Shown here: piece after piece, positions 25,753 to 34,303 of the stretch
How positions within the stretch are numbered: the stretch's first letter is position 1
Layout: each line of letters opens with the position of its first letter
From: QNZT01 sp964573205
GTDB taxonomy: Bacteria; Campylobacterota; Campylobacteria; Campylobacterales; QNZT01
Length of the DNA: 64,000 nucleotides
Reading direction: 5' to 3'
Assembly (NCBI GenBank): GCA_964573205.1
Contig: CAZNIT010000030.1
Coordinates: forward strand, 1-64,000
Translations under genes and position numbers: made by a program
The notes under the pieces: model-generated
Seen by the model: only the letters and a program-made list of their open reading frames with translations
Database searches by the model: none
What the model was told of the DNA's origin: nothing

Positions 25753-26586
25753 ATGATCGAGACGCTTGTCAAAGAGATTTTGCTTCGTGCGAAAAAAGAG
25801 GTTTTTACCGGGAATCTGGGAAACACTCTCACCGCTTTTAAGGGGGATGGAATAGATTTTGCCGAAATCAAAGAGTATGATTTCGGTGACGATGTTCGAA
25901 AAATCAACTGGAAAGCCACGGCAAAAACGGGGGATGTCAAGGTAAACGTTTTTAACGAAGAGAGAGAGTTGAATATTATCGTAGCCTTTATGGTCTCAGG
26001 ATCGATAAATTTCGGATCGGTTAGACTGAAACAAGAGACTATGGCCGAGCTGTTGACGCTGCTTGGTTTTTCGGCGATCAAGAATTCCGATCGTTTAAGT
26101 ACGCTCTTTTTCAGCGATAAAGTGGAGCATTTTGTCAAGCCTACTAAAAATATGGGAGTTGTGGAAGATACTTTAAGGTCGGCATTGACGATTGACGCGG
26201 TTGCAAAAGAGGTCGATTTTAAGCTTTTTTGCGACTATATCAACGCCACCGTAAAAAGAAAATCCATAATTTTACTTATCGGTGATTTTTACTCCGATGT
26301 CGATCTCGGTAATATAGCGCACAAGCATCAGCTATACGCTTTGATCGTTCGCGATCGTTTTGAAGAGTCGCCATCTTTGGAGGGAGAGTATAGGTTTGTC
26401 GATCCCTCTTCTTTAAAAGGAGAAAATCTTTATATGAACTCGTTTGTCGTCAATGAATATGAAAAGATATTAAAAGAGCATGACCGAAAATTGAGCGAAC
26501 ATTTTTTAGAGCATAAAATCACCTACGGCAAAATTTATACCGATGAAGATATCTATATCAGAGCTTCACAGATCTTAAAAGGTTAA
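25753..26586 (+). CDS. DUF58 domain protein
   Basis: A 277-residue DUF58 protein, the usual partner encoded directly after MoxR. The signature FTGNLGNTLTAFKGDGIDFAEIKEYDFGDDVRKINWKATAKTG is present as its segments GDGIDFAE, YDFGDDVRKINWK and NVFNEERELN. The remainder is a VWA-like fold in which the MIDAS serines are replaced (MVSGSIN). No transmembrane segment is seen, so it is likely cytoplasmic at the membrane. AAGG at 25742-25745 serves the ATG. Role in the Bat complex is unproven. Confidence 0.92.
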   Translation: MIETLVKEILLRAKKEVFTGNLGNTLTAFKGDGIDFAEIKEYDFGDDVRKINWKATAKTGDVKVNVFNEERELNIIVAFMVSGSINFGSVRLKQETMAELLTLLGFSAIKNSDRLSTLFFSDKVEHFVKPTKNMGVVEDTLRSALTIDAVAKEVDFKLFCDYINATVKRKSIILLIGDFYSDVDLGNIAHKHQLYALIVRDRFEESPSLEGEYRFVDPSSLKGENLYMNSFVVNEYEKILKEHDRKLSEHFLEHKITYGKIYTDEDIYIRASQILKG

Positions 26587-26589
26587 ATT

Positions 26590-26985
26590 ATGCAGGAGTT
26601 AAGAGATATAAAGGGAATAGTGGCGATTGAGGACGATTCACTACTCTTACTTTTTGGTATGAGCGTCGCGGTCGTTTTACTTTTTGTAGGAGTTTTGCTC
26701 TATTTTCGTTTTAGAAAAAGAAGAGTCAAAAGAAGATTTAAAAAGAGTAAATTCGAACTTGCCAAAGAGAGAATAGAAAATATCGATTTCGACGACTCAA
26801 AAAGCGTCGCATATACTTTTATAGAAGATGTAAGTACGTTTGTCGATGATAAAGATAAAGAGGTGTATGAGAAGTTGGTCCAAAAGCTTGAGCCTTACAA
26901 ATATAAAAAAGAGGTTCCGACGATGGATGAAAAGTTGAAGAGTGAAATAAAGATGTTTATAAAGGATATAAAATGGCGGATATAA
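26590..26985 (+). CDS. small single-pass membrane protein of the Bat operon
   Basis: A 131-residue protein with one transmembrane helix (about residues 19-41, LLLLFGMSVAVVLLFVGVLLYF) followed by a very basic stop-transfer stretch (RFRKRRVKRRFKKSK) and an acidic helical C-terminus. The position between DUF58 and BatA, and the topology, match the DUF4381-type proteins of other Bat/moxR operons, though sequence similarity is too weak to be sure. It overlaps batA by 13 bases. Confidence 0.7.
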   Translation: MQELRDIKGIVAIEDDSLLLLFGMSVAVVLLFVGVLLYFRFRKRRVKRRFKKSKFELAKERIENIDFDDSKSVAYTFIEDVSTFVDDKDKEVYEKLVQKLEPYKYKKEVPTMDEKLKSEIKMFIKDIKWRI

Positions 26986-27869
26986 TTTTCGAATATCCGG
27001 TATGGTTTTTGTTGCCTCTTTTGTATCCGGTTTGTACCAGATTTTGTAAAGCTAAAAGCGAAGCTATATTTTTTCCCGGAAGCTTGATGCTTCAAAAAGC
27101 GATAAAAAAGAGAAATATAGGTATCTCTTTAGTGAAGTTTTTTATTGTTGTATGTTTCAGTGCGGCGCTCGCTTCACCGGTAATTCAAAACGAAGTTAGC
27201 GTTCAAAATGACAAAGGATACGAAATATCGCTCATTATGGATGCGAGCGGCTCGATGCAGGAGAACGATAAATTCACGATCGTCAAAGATATTGTCGAGG
27301 ATTTTTTGCAAAAAAGAGTTCATGACAAAGTCGGTTTGACGATTTTCGCCGATTTCGCCTATGTAGCGGTACCTTTGACTTACGATAAAAAGAGTATAAA
27401 AAGACTTTTAAAAAGATTGAACGTCGGGGTGGCGGGTACTCAAAGAACGGCTTTGTACGAAGCGCTCTTTTTAAGCTCCAACCTCTTCAAAAACAGCAGA
27501 TCGAAAAATAAAATCGCGATTTTATTAACCGACGGTATGGATAACACCGGTACGATTCCTTTGGATGTGGCGATAAAGACAATCCAAAAATACGGTATAA
27601 AAGTATATACCATAGGTATAGGCGGTAGAGGCGATTTTAACGCCGGAGTTTTGAATTACATAGCCGAACAAAGCGGCGGTAAATTTTTTACGGCAAATAG
27701 CATAGCCAAGCTGAAAGCGATCTACGAAACGATCGATAAACTTGAAAAAAGCGAGATAAAAGCCAACAAATACATCCAAAAAAATTACTATTTTCAATAT
27801 CCGTTGGCTTTAGGGATAGTATTGTTGACGGTCTTTTTCTTTTATAGAAACCAAGGAGCTTTAAAATGA
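26973..27869 (+). CDS. batA: BatA-like VWA-domain membrane protein
   Basis: A 298-residue protein with two N-terminal hydrophobic segments, a von Willebrand A domain with an intact MIDAS (DASGSM around residue 90, plus LLTDGMDN), and a C-terminal transmembrane helix (LALGIVLLTVFFFY). This is the Bacteroides aerotolerance BatA layout, conserved in Gram-negative moxR operons. It overlaps both neighbours (13 bases before, ATGA after). Predicted site is the periplasmic face of the inner membrane. The original aerotolerance phenotype may not apply here. Confidence 0.9.
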   Translation: MADIIFEYPVWFLLPLLYPVCTRFCKAKSEAIFFPGSLMLQKAIKKRNIGISLVKFFIVVCFSAALASPVIQNEVSVQNDKGYEISLIMDASGSMQENDKFTIVKDIVEDFLQKRVHDKVGLTIFADFAYVAVPLTYDKKSIKRLLKRLNVGVAGTQRTALYEALFLSSNLFKNSRSKNKIAILLTDGMDNTGTIPLDVAIKTIQKYGIKVYTIGIGGRGDFNAGVLNYIAEQSGGKFFTANSIAKLKAIYETIDKLEKSEIKANKYIQKNYYFQYPLALGIVLLTVFFFYRNQGALK

Positions 27870-28831
27870 ATTTCGCAAATGCGCAGCTATTGCTAGCGCT
27901 TCTTCTAACGGTGCCGATGTTTATGATGTTGAAAAAAGGCGGATCGAGACTTGAGAAGGTGTTTAGACCCGAGGTTTTACAAAAAATTAGAGTACCAAAC
28001 AGCGGAATTAGCCAAAAAGTCAGAAATCTTTTATTGATATTCTCATTCATATTCGCCGTCATCGCTTTGGCTCGTCCTCAGATCGAAGAGGGTGAGATAA
28101 AGGTGAAATCCAGCTTTATAAACGTAGTGGTCGGATTTGATATATCTCAGTCGATGTTTTCGGACGACATCTATCCAAATAGGTTCGAATTCGCAAAGAG
28201 AAAATTTAATAATTTTTTGAAATATATGGATAACGCGAAAGTGGCGCTTATAGGTTTTAGTTCGCGCTCTTTTTTGATAGCTCCGTTAACCGAGGATTTT
28301 AGTTCGCTTAAATTTTTGACTAAAAATCTTGGACTAGAGTATCTGAATCTTCGTGGTACGAGTCTTTTGAGCGCGCTTGAAGCGGCGAACAATCTTTTTG
28401 AAAACAAAGATAAAAAGGTTTTGGTTCTTTTTACCGACGGTGGAGACAAGAGTGATTTGAGTCGTGAGATAGAGTATGCGAAAAAACATAACATAACGGT
28501 TTTCATCTATGCGATAGGTACGAAAAAGGGCGGAGTCATCAAGGGTAAAAACGGAGTTTTAAAAGATAAAAACGGCGATATCGTCATTGTGAAACGAAAC
28601 GATTTTGTCAAATCCTTGGCTTTACAAACGGGCGGAGCTTATATGGTGTATAGCCTTAAAGATGACGATATCAAATCTATGGCGGAGATTATCAAATCGA
28701 AATTCAAAGCTACATTGACACGGGAGACGACTATTAAAAATAGACAAGAGCTTTTTTACTATCCTCTCGTATTGGCGGTAATTTTCTTATTTGCGGGCTT
28801 TTTTTCTTTGCCAAAAAGGAGTATCGGATGA
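27866..28831 (+). CDS. batB: BatB-like VWA-domain membrane protein
   Basis: Second VWA protein of the operon, 321 residues. It has hydrophobic segments near residues 8-20 and 50-65, and a VWA domain with the MIDAS motif DISQSM and the LFTDGGDKSDL loop. A C-terminal membrane helix ends LVLAVIFLFAGFFSLPKRS. It is distinct from BatA in having an N-terminal segment with pairs of basic residues and a longer VWA insert. The ATGA overlaps at both ends suggest coupled translation and equal production with BatA. Confidence 0.9.
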   Translation: MNFANAQLLLALLLTVPMFMMLKKGGSRLEKVFRPEVLQKIRVPNSGISQKVRNLLLIFSFIFAVIALARPQIEEGEIKVKSSFINVVVGFDISQSMFSDDIYPNRFEFAKRKFNNFLKYMDNAKVALIGFSSRSFLIAPLTEDFSSLKFLTKNLGLEYLNLRGTSLLSALEAANNLFENKDKKVLVLFTDGGDKSDLSREIEYAKKHNITVFIYAIGTKKGGVIKGKNGVLKDKNGDIVIVKRNDFVKSLALQTGGAYMVYSLKDDDIKSMAEIIKSKFKATLTRETTIKNRQELFYYPLVLAVIFLFAGFFSLPKRSIG

Positions 28832-29688
28832 AGATTTTAATTTTATTTATCGCGGCGATCTATTTGAATGCGGGGATTTTCGATTTTATGGATATAAAAA
28901 AGGCTAAAGAAGCGTATGAAAAAAAAGATTATCAAAAGGCGGCGGCTTATTATGAAAAGCTTGCTAAAGATGGTGATGCCAATGCACTTTTTAATTTGGC
29001 GGACAGTTATTATAAAGCGGGCGAATATAAAAAAGCGTTGGAGAATTTCCAAAAAGTAAACGATAAAAAACTGGAGTTTAAAAAACTTCATAATATGGGA
29101 AATACCTATGCCCGGCTTGGAAAGATCGACGAAGCGATAGGATCTTATGAAAAAGCTTTGAAGATAAAAGAGGATGAAGATACCAGATTCAATTATGAGC
29201 TTTTAAAGAAGAAAAAAGAGCGACAAAAAAAGAAAAACGAGAAGCAAAAGGAGCAAAATAAGAAAGAGCGACAAAAAGATCAAAAAGAGAATAAGCGAAA
29301 CGAAAATAAAAAAAAGAGTGACGAACAAAAAAAAGAGGGTGATCAAAAAGATAAAAAAGATCGTAAAGACGACCGGCAAAAAAGTGAAAAAAAAGATCAA
29401 ACGCAAAAAGAGCGAAAGGGCGAAAAAAAAGATCGCGAAAAAGATAAAAAATCCGATGAAAAAGAACAAAACGAGCAAAAAAGCGAGGGAAAAAAAGAGA
29501 AAGAAAAAAATAAAAACGAAGAACGTAATAAAAAAGAGAATCAAAAATCTTTTAAGAAAAAAAATATTCCCATCTCCGACATGCAGGAGAGAAAATATAA
29601 AAAAATGTTGGAGCAAAGAGGCGTAAATACTCTTATGATGGAGCTTCCGACAAAAGGAGAGAACAAAGATGAAATCAAACCTTGGTAA
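28828..29688 (+). CDS. batC: BatC-like TPR protein with long charged tail
   Basis: A 286-residue exported TPR protein. After a short signal-like N-terminus (ILILFIAAIYLNAGIF) come three TPR units (about residues 30-125), including NALFNLADSYYKAGEYKKAL and HNMGNTYARLGKIDEAIGSYEKALKI. Residues about 128-255 are an extreme low-complexity run made almost only of Lys, Glu, Gln, Asp, Asn and Arg. The protein ends with a less biased segment (QERKYKKMLEQRGVNTLMMEL). BatC TPR proteins are scaffolds of the Bat system and commonly carry a charged tail. It overlaps batD by 20 bases. Confidence 0.88.
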   Translation: MKILILFIAAIYLNAGIFDFMDIKKAKEAYEKKDYQKAAAYYEKLAKDGDANALFNLADSYYKAGEYKKALENFQKVNDKKLEFKKLHNMGNTYARLGKIDEAIGSYEKALKIKEDEDTRFNYELLKKKKERQKKKNEKQKEQNKKERQKDQKENKRNENKKKSDEQKKEGDQKDKKDRKDDRQKSEKKDQTQKERKGEKKDREKDKKSDEKEQNEQKSEGKKEKEKNKNEERNKKENQKSFKKKNIPISDMQERKYKKMLEQRGVNTLMMELPTKGENKDEIKPW

Positions 29689-31213
29689 ATTGATAATAAT
29701 TTCGCTCTTATTTGCCGCAAGTATCTTGGCGGCCGATGTGAAAGCGACTCTTGATAAAAGCGAAATTTTTAAAGGCGATAGTGTGAATTTTACCATATCC
29801 GCTCAGGGAAGCGATGTAAAATTTCCCGATATCAAAAAGATAGGCGGTTTTGAAGTTCTGGGAACTTCCAACTCCCAAAGTACGACTATCGTCAACGGTA
29901 AAATGAGTCAATCATATTCTAAAAGTTATACATTCGCGCCGCGAACGACCACTAAAATCCCGCCCTTTAGCGTGGAGGTTGACGGTAAAGTTTATAAAAC
30001 CGATCCGCTCGTTCTTAAAGTTGTCAAACCTTCACAAGCCAAAGCGGGCGCACCTTATATTCTCGAGATGAAATTGGATAAACATGATATAAAAGTGGGC
30101 GAGAGCGTGAGATTGGATCTTAAGTTCAAACAAAAAAGAGGAACAAAAGCCGACAAGATCGAGCTTTCACCGCCGGATTTGAAAAATTTTTGGGTAAAAG
30201 AGATAAAGGGTGTTAAACAGTCGATTGAGGGAGATTATATCGTTCAGACTTATTCGTACATGCTTTTTGCTCAAAAGCCCGGTGATTTTACGATTCCTTC
30301 CGTCGTCGCGAATATCGGTACGAAAGTAAGAAGAAGAAATTCGATCGGGGGATTTTCCGATCCCTTTTTCGACGATCCGTTTTTCAACTCTTTCATCTCC
30401 TCTTTGGAATGGAAAAAGATCTTTTCAAATGAGGAGAAACTTCATGTTGAGGCTCTACCGGATAATTTGGAAGTTTATGGAGATTTTAATATAGAAGTTA
30501 AAGCGGACAAGAGGGAAGTGAGTGCCGGAAAACCCGTAAATATTACAATTACGATCACCGGAGAGGGGAATGTTGACGATATCGAAAAGTTCGAGATGGA
30601 TATTCCTCAAGCCGTGGTATATGCCGACGAGCCGAAGATTCAAAGCGGTTTGCATGACGGCAAGTACGTAGGAAAATTTACGCAGAAGATAGCTGTTATC
30701 GCGGATAGCGATTTTGTGGTGCCATCTTTGGAGTTTAGCTATTTTGATTCAAAAACTCGAAAAAAGAGAACAAAGAGAACGTCTCCCATAAAGATAAAGG
30801 TCAAAGCGTCCGCCGCTAGTGCGATAGAGCCGAAAATCGAGACCTCGAAAACTTTACAAGAGGAGATAAAAAGAAGCGATCGTCAAAAAAGCGAGATTTC
30901 CAATCCGGTTGAAACCGAAAATCAAAACGGATATCTCTACCTTTTTGTCGGAGCATTGTTGGGAAGTTTGTTTACATATTTGGTTTTGCGATACGAACCA
31001 TCTAAAAAAAGGATCGAAAAACCTGTTGTGGATCGAATAAAAAGAGCTAAAGACGATAAAGAGTTATACGATATTTTATTAGCTTTCGCGAATAAGGGCG
31101 AGTATATAAAAGCAATTCTAAAGAAGCTTGAGGAAAATATATATAAAAATAAGAAAAACAGTATCGATAAAGATGAGATAGCGGACTATTTCGAGCAGTT
31201 TGGTTTAGAATAA
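29669..31213 (+). CDS. batD: BatD family protein
   Basis: Last gene of the operon, 514 residues. A signal peptide (LGKLIIISLLFAASILA) leads into the immunoglobulin-like BatD region starting VKATLDKSEIFKGDSVNFTI and the EMKLDKHDIKVGESVRLDLKF repeat. A C-terminal transmembrane helix (YLYLFVGALLGSLFTYLVL) and a short cytoplasmic tail follow. BatD is predicted to display Ig-like domains in the periplasm as part of the MoxR/BatABC complex. The ATG lies inside batC. A T-rich stretch follows at about 31214, without a clear hairpin. Confidence 0.9.
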   Translation: MKSNLGKLIIISLLFAASILAADVKATLDKSEIFKGDSVNFTISAQGSDVKFPDIKKIGGFEVLGTSNSQSTTIVNGKMSQSYSKSYTFAPRTTTKIPPFSVEVDGKVYKTDPLVLKVVKPSQAKAGAPYILEMKLDKHDIKVGESVRLDLKFKQKRGTKADKIELSPPDLKNFWVKEIKGVKQSIEGDYIVQTYSYMLFAQKPGDFTIPSVVANIGTKVRRRNSIGGFSDPFFDDPFFNSFISSLEWKKIFSNEEKLHVEALPDNLEVYGDFNIEVKADKREVSAGKPVNITITITGEGNVDDIEKFEMDIPQAVVYADEPKIQSGLHDGKYVGKFTQKIAVIADSDFVVPSLEFSYFDSKTRKKRTKRTSPIKIKVKASAASAIEPKIETSKTLQEEIKRSDRQKSEISNPVETENQNGYLYLFVGALLGSLFTYLVLRYEPSKKRIEKPVVDRIKRAKDDKELYDILLAFANKGEYIKAILKKLEENIYKNKKNSIDKDEIADYFEQFGLE

Positions 31214-31256
31214 AAAAACTTTTTTGAAGGTTATTTTTTATCAGATTTGCCGATAT

Positions 31257-31289
31257 ATATCATAACTAACATTAACGGAGTTATGATAT
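31257..31289 (+). promoter_or_regulatory. perfect 11-bp hairpin containing the chemoreceptor start codon
   Basis: ATATCATAACT (31257-31267) is the exact reverse complement of AGTTATGATAT (31279-31289), with an 11-base loop. The second arm includes the end of the Shine-Dalgarno CGGAG (31276-31280) and the first two bases of the ATG at 31288. In RNA this would block initiation; in DNA it could be an operator. Confidence 0.6.
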
Positions 31290-32949
31290 GAATTTATCGA
31301 CAAAAATTATCGGTACGGTTTTAATCGTCATAGCCCTTTTGGCAACGGTCGGAGCATTGGCCTATTCGGGTTTGAATTCGATAGGTGACGAGATAGAAGA
31401 GGTTACCAAGTTTCAAATACCGTTGAACGAGAGCGTAATGAAGCTTGAAAAAAATATTTTAAAAGAGGAAGTTTTGACATACGAGCTGATCTTGGCTTCA
31501 AAAGATGTTGAATCTTCCGCTTTTAAAGAGCTTGAAAAGAGCATAAAAAATCTTGAAGAAAAGACCGATCGGACGATAAAAAAAGCTAAAGAGTTAGCGT
31601 TGGAGGCTATAAAGTACAACGAAGATGAGATCTCGAAACGAAAATACGGCGAATTTTTGAGTGAAGTGAAAAATCTTGAAACAAAACAGAGAGAATACGA
31701 AAAGTCTCTTCGAAAATTCGAAAAAGATATAAAAAACGGTGAGACGCTTCATTCCAAAGAGGATATAAAAGAGCTTCACAACGAATTGGCCACTATGGAC
31801 AATAATGTCACGACTTTGGCAAACCAAGTGGAAGATCTGTTGGTTCACTCGATAGAGCAGGCCAGAGATGACGATATCTTCGCAAAAAAGAGTATAGGTA
31901 CGATTTTGCTTATATCGTTGGTGGTATCGGTCATTCTCTCTTTTTTAACAATCAGGTCGTTTAAAAGATCTATCGACAATATAAGCGAATATATCGATAA
32001 GATTTATCGAACCAAAGATCTAAATACTAAAGTATCGATAAAAACGGATGACGAGATGGGTCTTATGACGAAACAGATATCCGGTTTGATGGAGCTTTTT
32101 AAAGAGCTCATATCAAAAGCAAAAACATCCTCAAGTGAAAATTCGTCCATATCTCATGAACTTTCGACTACGTCGTTTGAAGTCGGTAACAATGTAGAGA
32201 GTTCGGTGGAGATTATAAACGAGGCTACGAAATACGCACACGAAATAATGGAGAAAGTAAAAGAGTCGGTTTCGCAGGCGCAAAAAAGTAAAGTCGATAT
32301 CGAAAAAGCTCGCATAAACTTGGATGAAGCCAGAGACGAGATATTGAAACTTACGGATCAAGTACGCCATAGCACCCATATAGAGCTTGAGATGGCTCAA
32401 AAGATGCATACTCTCTCAAACGACGCCGAACAGGTAAAAGGGATACTTGAAGTAATCTCGGATATAGCGGATCAGACGAATCTTTTGGCGTTGAACGCGG
32501 CTATCGAAGCCGCTAGGGCAGGTGAACATGGAAAAGGTTTTGCGGTTGTTGCCGATGAGGTTAGGAAATTAGCCGAGAGAACTCAAAAATCACTCTCCGA
32601 GATAAACGCGACAATAAGCGTAATAGTACAGGCTATCATGGATACGAGTGAACAGATGAGTAGAAATTCAAAAGAGATAGAAGAGCTCTCTCTCAATGCC
32701 GAAGATGCGCAAGAGAAGATAAACTCTACGACACAGCTTGTTAAAAGCGCGACAGTCGCGACGGAACGAACGGTCGAAGATTTTGAAAAGACGGGTAAAG
32801 ATGTGGAGACGGTCGTCAAGAAAGTCGAACAGATCAACACGATCTCTTCATCCAGCGCCAGAAGCGTAGAAGAGATTGCCAGTGCCGCGGAACATCTGAA
32901 TAAAATGACCGAAGAGCTAAACTCGAAACTTGAACTCTTTAAAACGTAA
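31288..32949 (+). CDS. methyl-accepting chemotaxis protein
   Basis: A 553-residue transmembrane chemoreceptor. TM1 is at about residues 6-28 (GTVLIVIALLATVGALAY) and is followed by a periplasmic four-helix bundle-like sensor of about 170 residues rich in Lys and Glu. TM2 is about 203-223 (IGTILLISLVVSVILSFLTI), then a HAMP domain and the signalling hairpin with the tip ADQTNLLALNAAIEAARAGEHGKGF and VVADEVRKLAERTQKS. No C-terminal CheR-tethering pentapeptide is visible. It is followed directly by cheB and cheR, so it may be adapted by them. The ligand is unknown. Confidence 0.93.
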   Translation: MNLSTKIIGTVLIVIALLATVGALAYSGLNSIGDEIEEVTKFQIPLNESVMKLEKNILKEEVLTYELILASKDVESSAFKELEKSIKNLEEKTDRTIKKAKELALEAIKYNEDEISKRKYGEFLSEVKNLETKQREYEKSLRKFEKDIKNGETLHSKEDIKELHNELATMDNNVTTLANQVEDLLVHSIEQARDDDIFAKKSIGTILLISLVVSVILSFLTIRSFKRSIDNISEYIDKIYRTKDLNTKVSIKTDDEMGLMTKQISGLMELFKELISKAKTSSSENSSISHELSTTSFEVGNNVESSVEIINEATKYAHEIMEKVKESVSQAQKSKVDIEKARINLDEARDEILKLTDQVRHSTHIELEMAQKMHTLSNDAEQVKGILEVISDIADQTNLLALNAAIEAARAGEHGKGFAVVADEVRKLAERTQKSLSEINATISVIVQAIMDTSEQMSRNSKEIEELSLNAEDAQEKINSTTQLVKSATVATERTVEDFEKTGKDVETVVKKVEQINTISSSSARSVEEIASAAEHLNKMTEELNSKLELFKT

Positions 32950-33514
32950 ATTAGTAATAATAGCCGCCTCGACGGGAGGTCCGGGACACATCCAGAGGAT
33001 ACTCTCCTCGCTTGGAAGTGATTTTTCCGCGTCGATCGTGATAGCCCAACATATGGGAGAGGAGTATTTGCCTAGTTTCGCGCGAGCGCTTGATGAAAAG
33101 TGCTCTTTGAGTGTCGGCTTGGTTCAAGACGGCGGCGCGCTATTGCGAAGTAGAGTTTATGTATGCTCCGGATTTTGTAGATTCGTTTTCGAAAAAGGGG
33201 TACTTAAGATGGAAAAAAAAGACTCTTTGAAAAACGGTTTCAATCCCGATATCGACACTCTGGTGAGATCGGCGTACGAGTTGAAGGATAATTTTTCGTT
33301 GTTGGGCGTCATTTTAACGGGTATTGGGAGTGACGGAGCTCTTGGTTGTTCCAAGCTTCTTGATGCGGGAGGCAGGTGTTTGGCGGAGAGTCAAAAGAGT
33401 GCCGTGATTTTCGGGATGCCGAAAAACGCTAAAGAGATAAACGATAAAGTCGAATTGATGGATCTTGAGAAAATTATCGACGAGGTCGTCAAGTTCGGAA
33501 ATCTAGTAGGTTAA
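32930..33514 (+). CDS. cheB: stand-alone CheB methylesterase domain
   Basis: Chemoreceptor glutamate methylesterase/deamidase. The catalytic Ser lies in IIAASTGGPGHIQ, His in VIAQHMGEEYLPSFA and Asp in GIGSDGALGC, matching the CheB catalytic domain. The receiver domain of typical CheB is missing, as in Campylobacter, so it cannot be activated by CheA phosphorylation in the standard way. The proposed TTG start overlaps the receptor's last codons by 20 bases and has only a distant GAAGAG; the conserved region begins within ten residues, so the start cannot be much later. Confidence 0.9.
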   Translation: MNSLKRKLVIIAASTGGPGHIQRILSSLGSDFSASIVIAQHMGEEYLPSFARALDEKCSLSVGLVQDGGALLRSRVYVCSGFCRFVFEKGVLKMEKKDSLKNGFNPDIDTLVRSAYELKDNFSLLGVILTGIGSDGALGCSKLLDAGGRCLAESQKSAVIFGMPKNAKEINDKVELMDLEKIIDEVVKFGNLVG

Positions 33515-33534
33515 TTTAAAAAAAGGATGATGAT

Positions 33535-34296
33535 ATGGTATTGCAAGAGGTTAGGGAGATAGAGTCCGTTTTTGATGACGCGTCGAATATTTTTGATTTT
33601 TTTAAAAAAGAGACCGGAATAGACTTTGATAAAAAAAGAGATATCGTAACCGATAAAATAGTGAATTTTTGTAAAAAAAGAGGTTTTTTCGATTTTGATT
33701 CGTTTTTGAGAAATTTAATTGAAGATAAACATTTAAAACAAGAGCTTATCGACTATTTAAGCGTTAACGAGACCTATTTTTACCGTGAAATGAGACAGAT
33801 AGATCTTATGGTCGAAAAGGTTAAAAACTCTTTTGGTTTCACTAGAATTTTATCTATCCCCTCATCAACGGGAGAGGAGCCTTATACGATAGCTATGGCA
33901 CTTTTTGAAGCCGGTGTTGATAAAAAGGGTTTCGAGATAATCGGTGCCGATATAAATTCGAAAGTAATCGAACATGCAAAAAGAGGATTATATACGGATC
34001 GCACTCTTCATAGAGTACCTTCGTCGATAAAAGAGAGATATTTCGAAAAAACCGATAAGGGCTTTTTGATCGCCGACAAGATAAGAGATAGTGTCGATTT
34101 TAAAGTATTCAATATATTTGATGATAACTTTAAAAATATCGGTGAGTTCGATTATATTTTTTGCAGAAATATGTTGATCTATTTTGACGACGAGACGAAA
34201 AAAAGAGCCGTCGATATATTAAAAAGTATGTTGAAAGATAAAAACGGCGATATATTTTTCGGTCATGCCGATCTTCCCGCGGCTTTTTTTCATTAG
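33535..34296 (+). CDS. cheR: chemotaxis protein methyltransferase CheR
   Basis: SAM-dependent methylation of receptor glutamates. The N-terminal helical domain includes LSVNETYFYRE, the usual CheR signature. The SAM domain has SIPSSTGEEPYTIAMAL (in place of the common SAACSTGEE), IGADINSKVIEHAKRGLY and DYIFCRNMLIYFDDE. Length is 253 residues. AAGGA at 33523-33527 precedes the ATG. It completes a receptor-cheB-cheR adaptation unit and ends eight bases from the convergent DUF455 gene, with no terminator visible between. Confidence 0.95.
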   Translation: MVLQEVREIESVFDDASNIFDFFKKETGIDFDKKRDIVTDKIVNFCKKRGFFDFDSFLRNLIEDKHLKQELIDYLSVNETYFYREMRQIDLMVEKVKNSFGFTRILSIPSSTGEEPYTIAMALFEAGVDKKGFEIIGADINSKVIEHAKRGLYTDRTLHRVPSSIKERYFEKTDKGFLIADKIRDSVDFKVFNIFDDNFKNIGEFDYIFCRNMLIYFDDETKKRAVDILKSMLKDKNGDIFFGHADLPAAFFH

Positions 34297-34303
34297 CGTG
34301 CGA

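Noticed and set aside
29203..29796. Long open frame on the minus strand opposite batC (nearly all Phe, Leu, Ile)
   Set aside because: It is the antisense of a purine-rich Lys/Glu coding run; the composition is an artefact and the plus-strand batC frame is clearly real.
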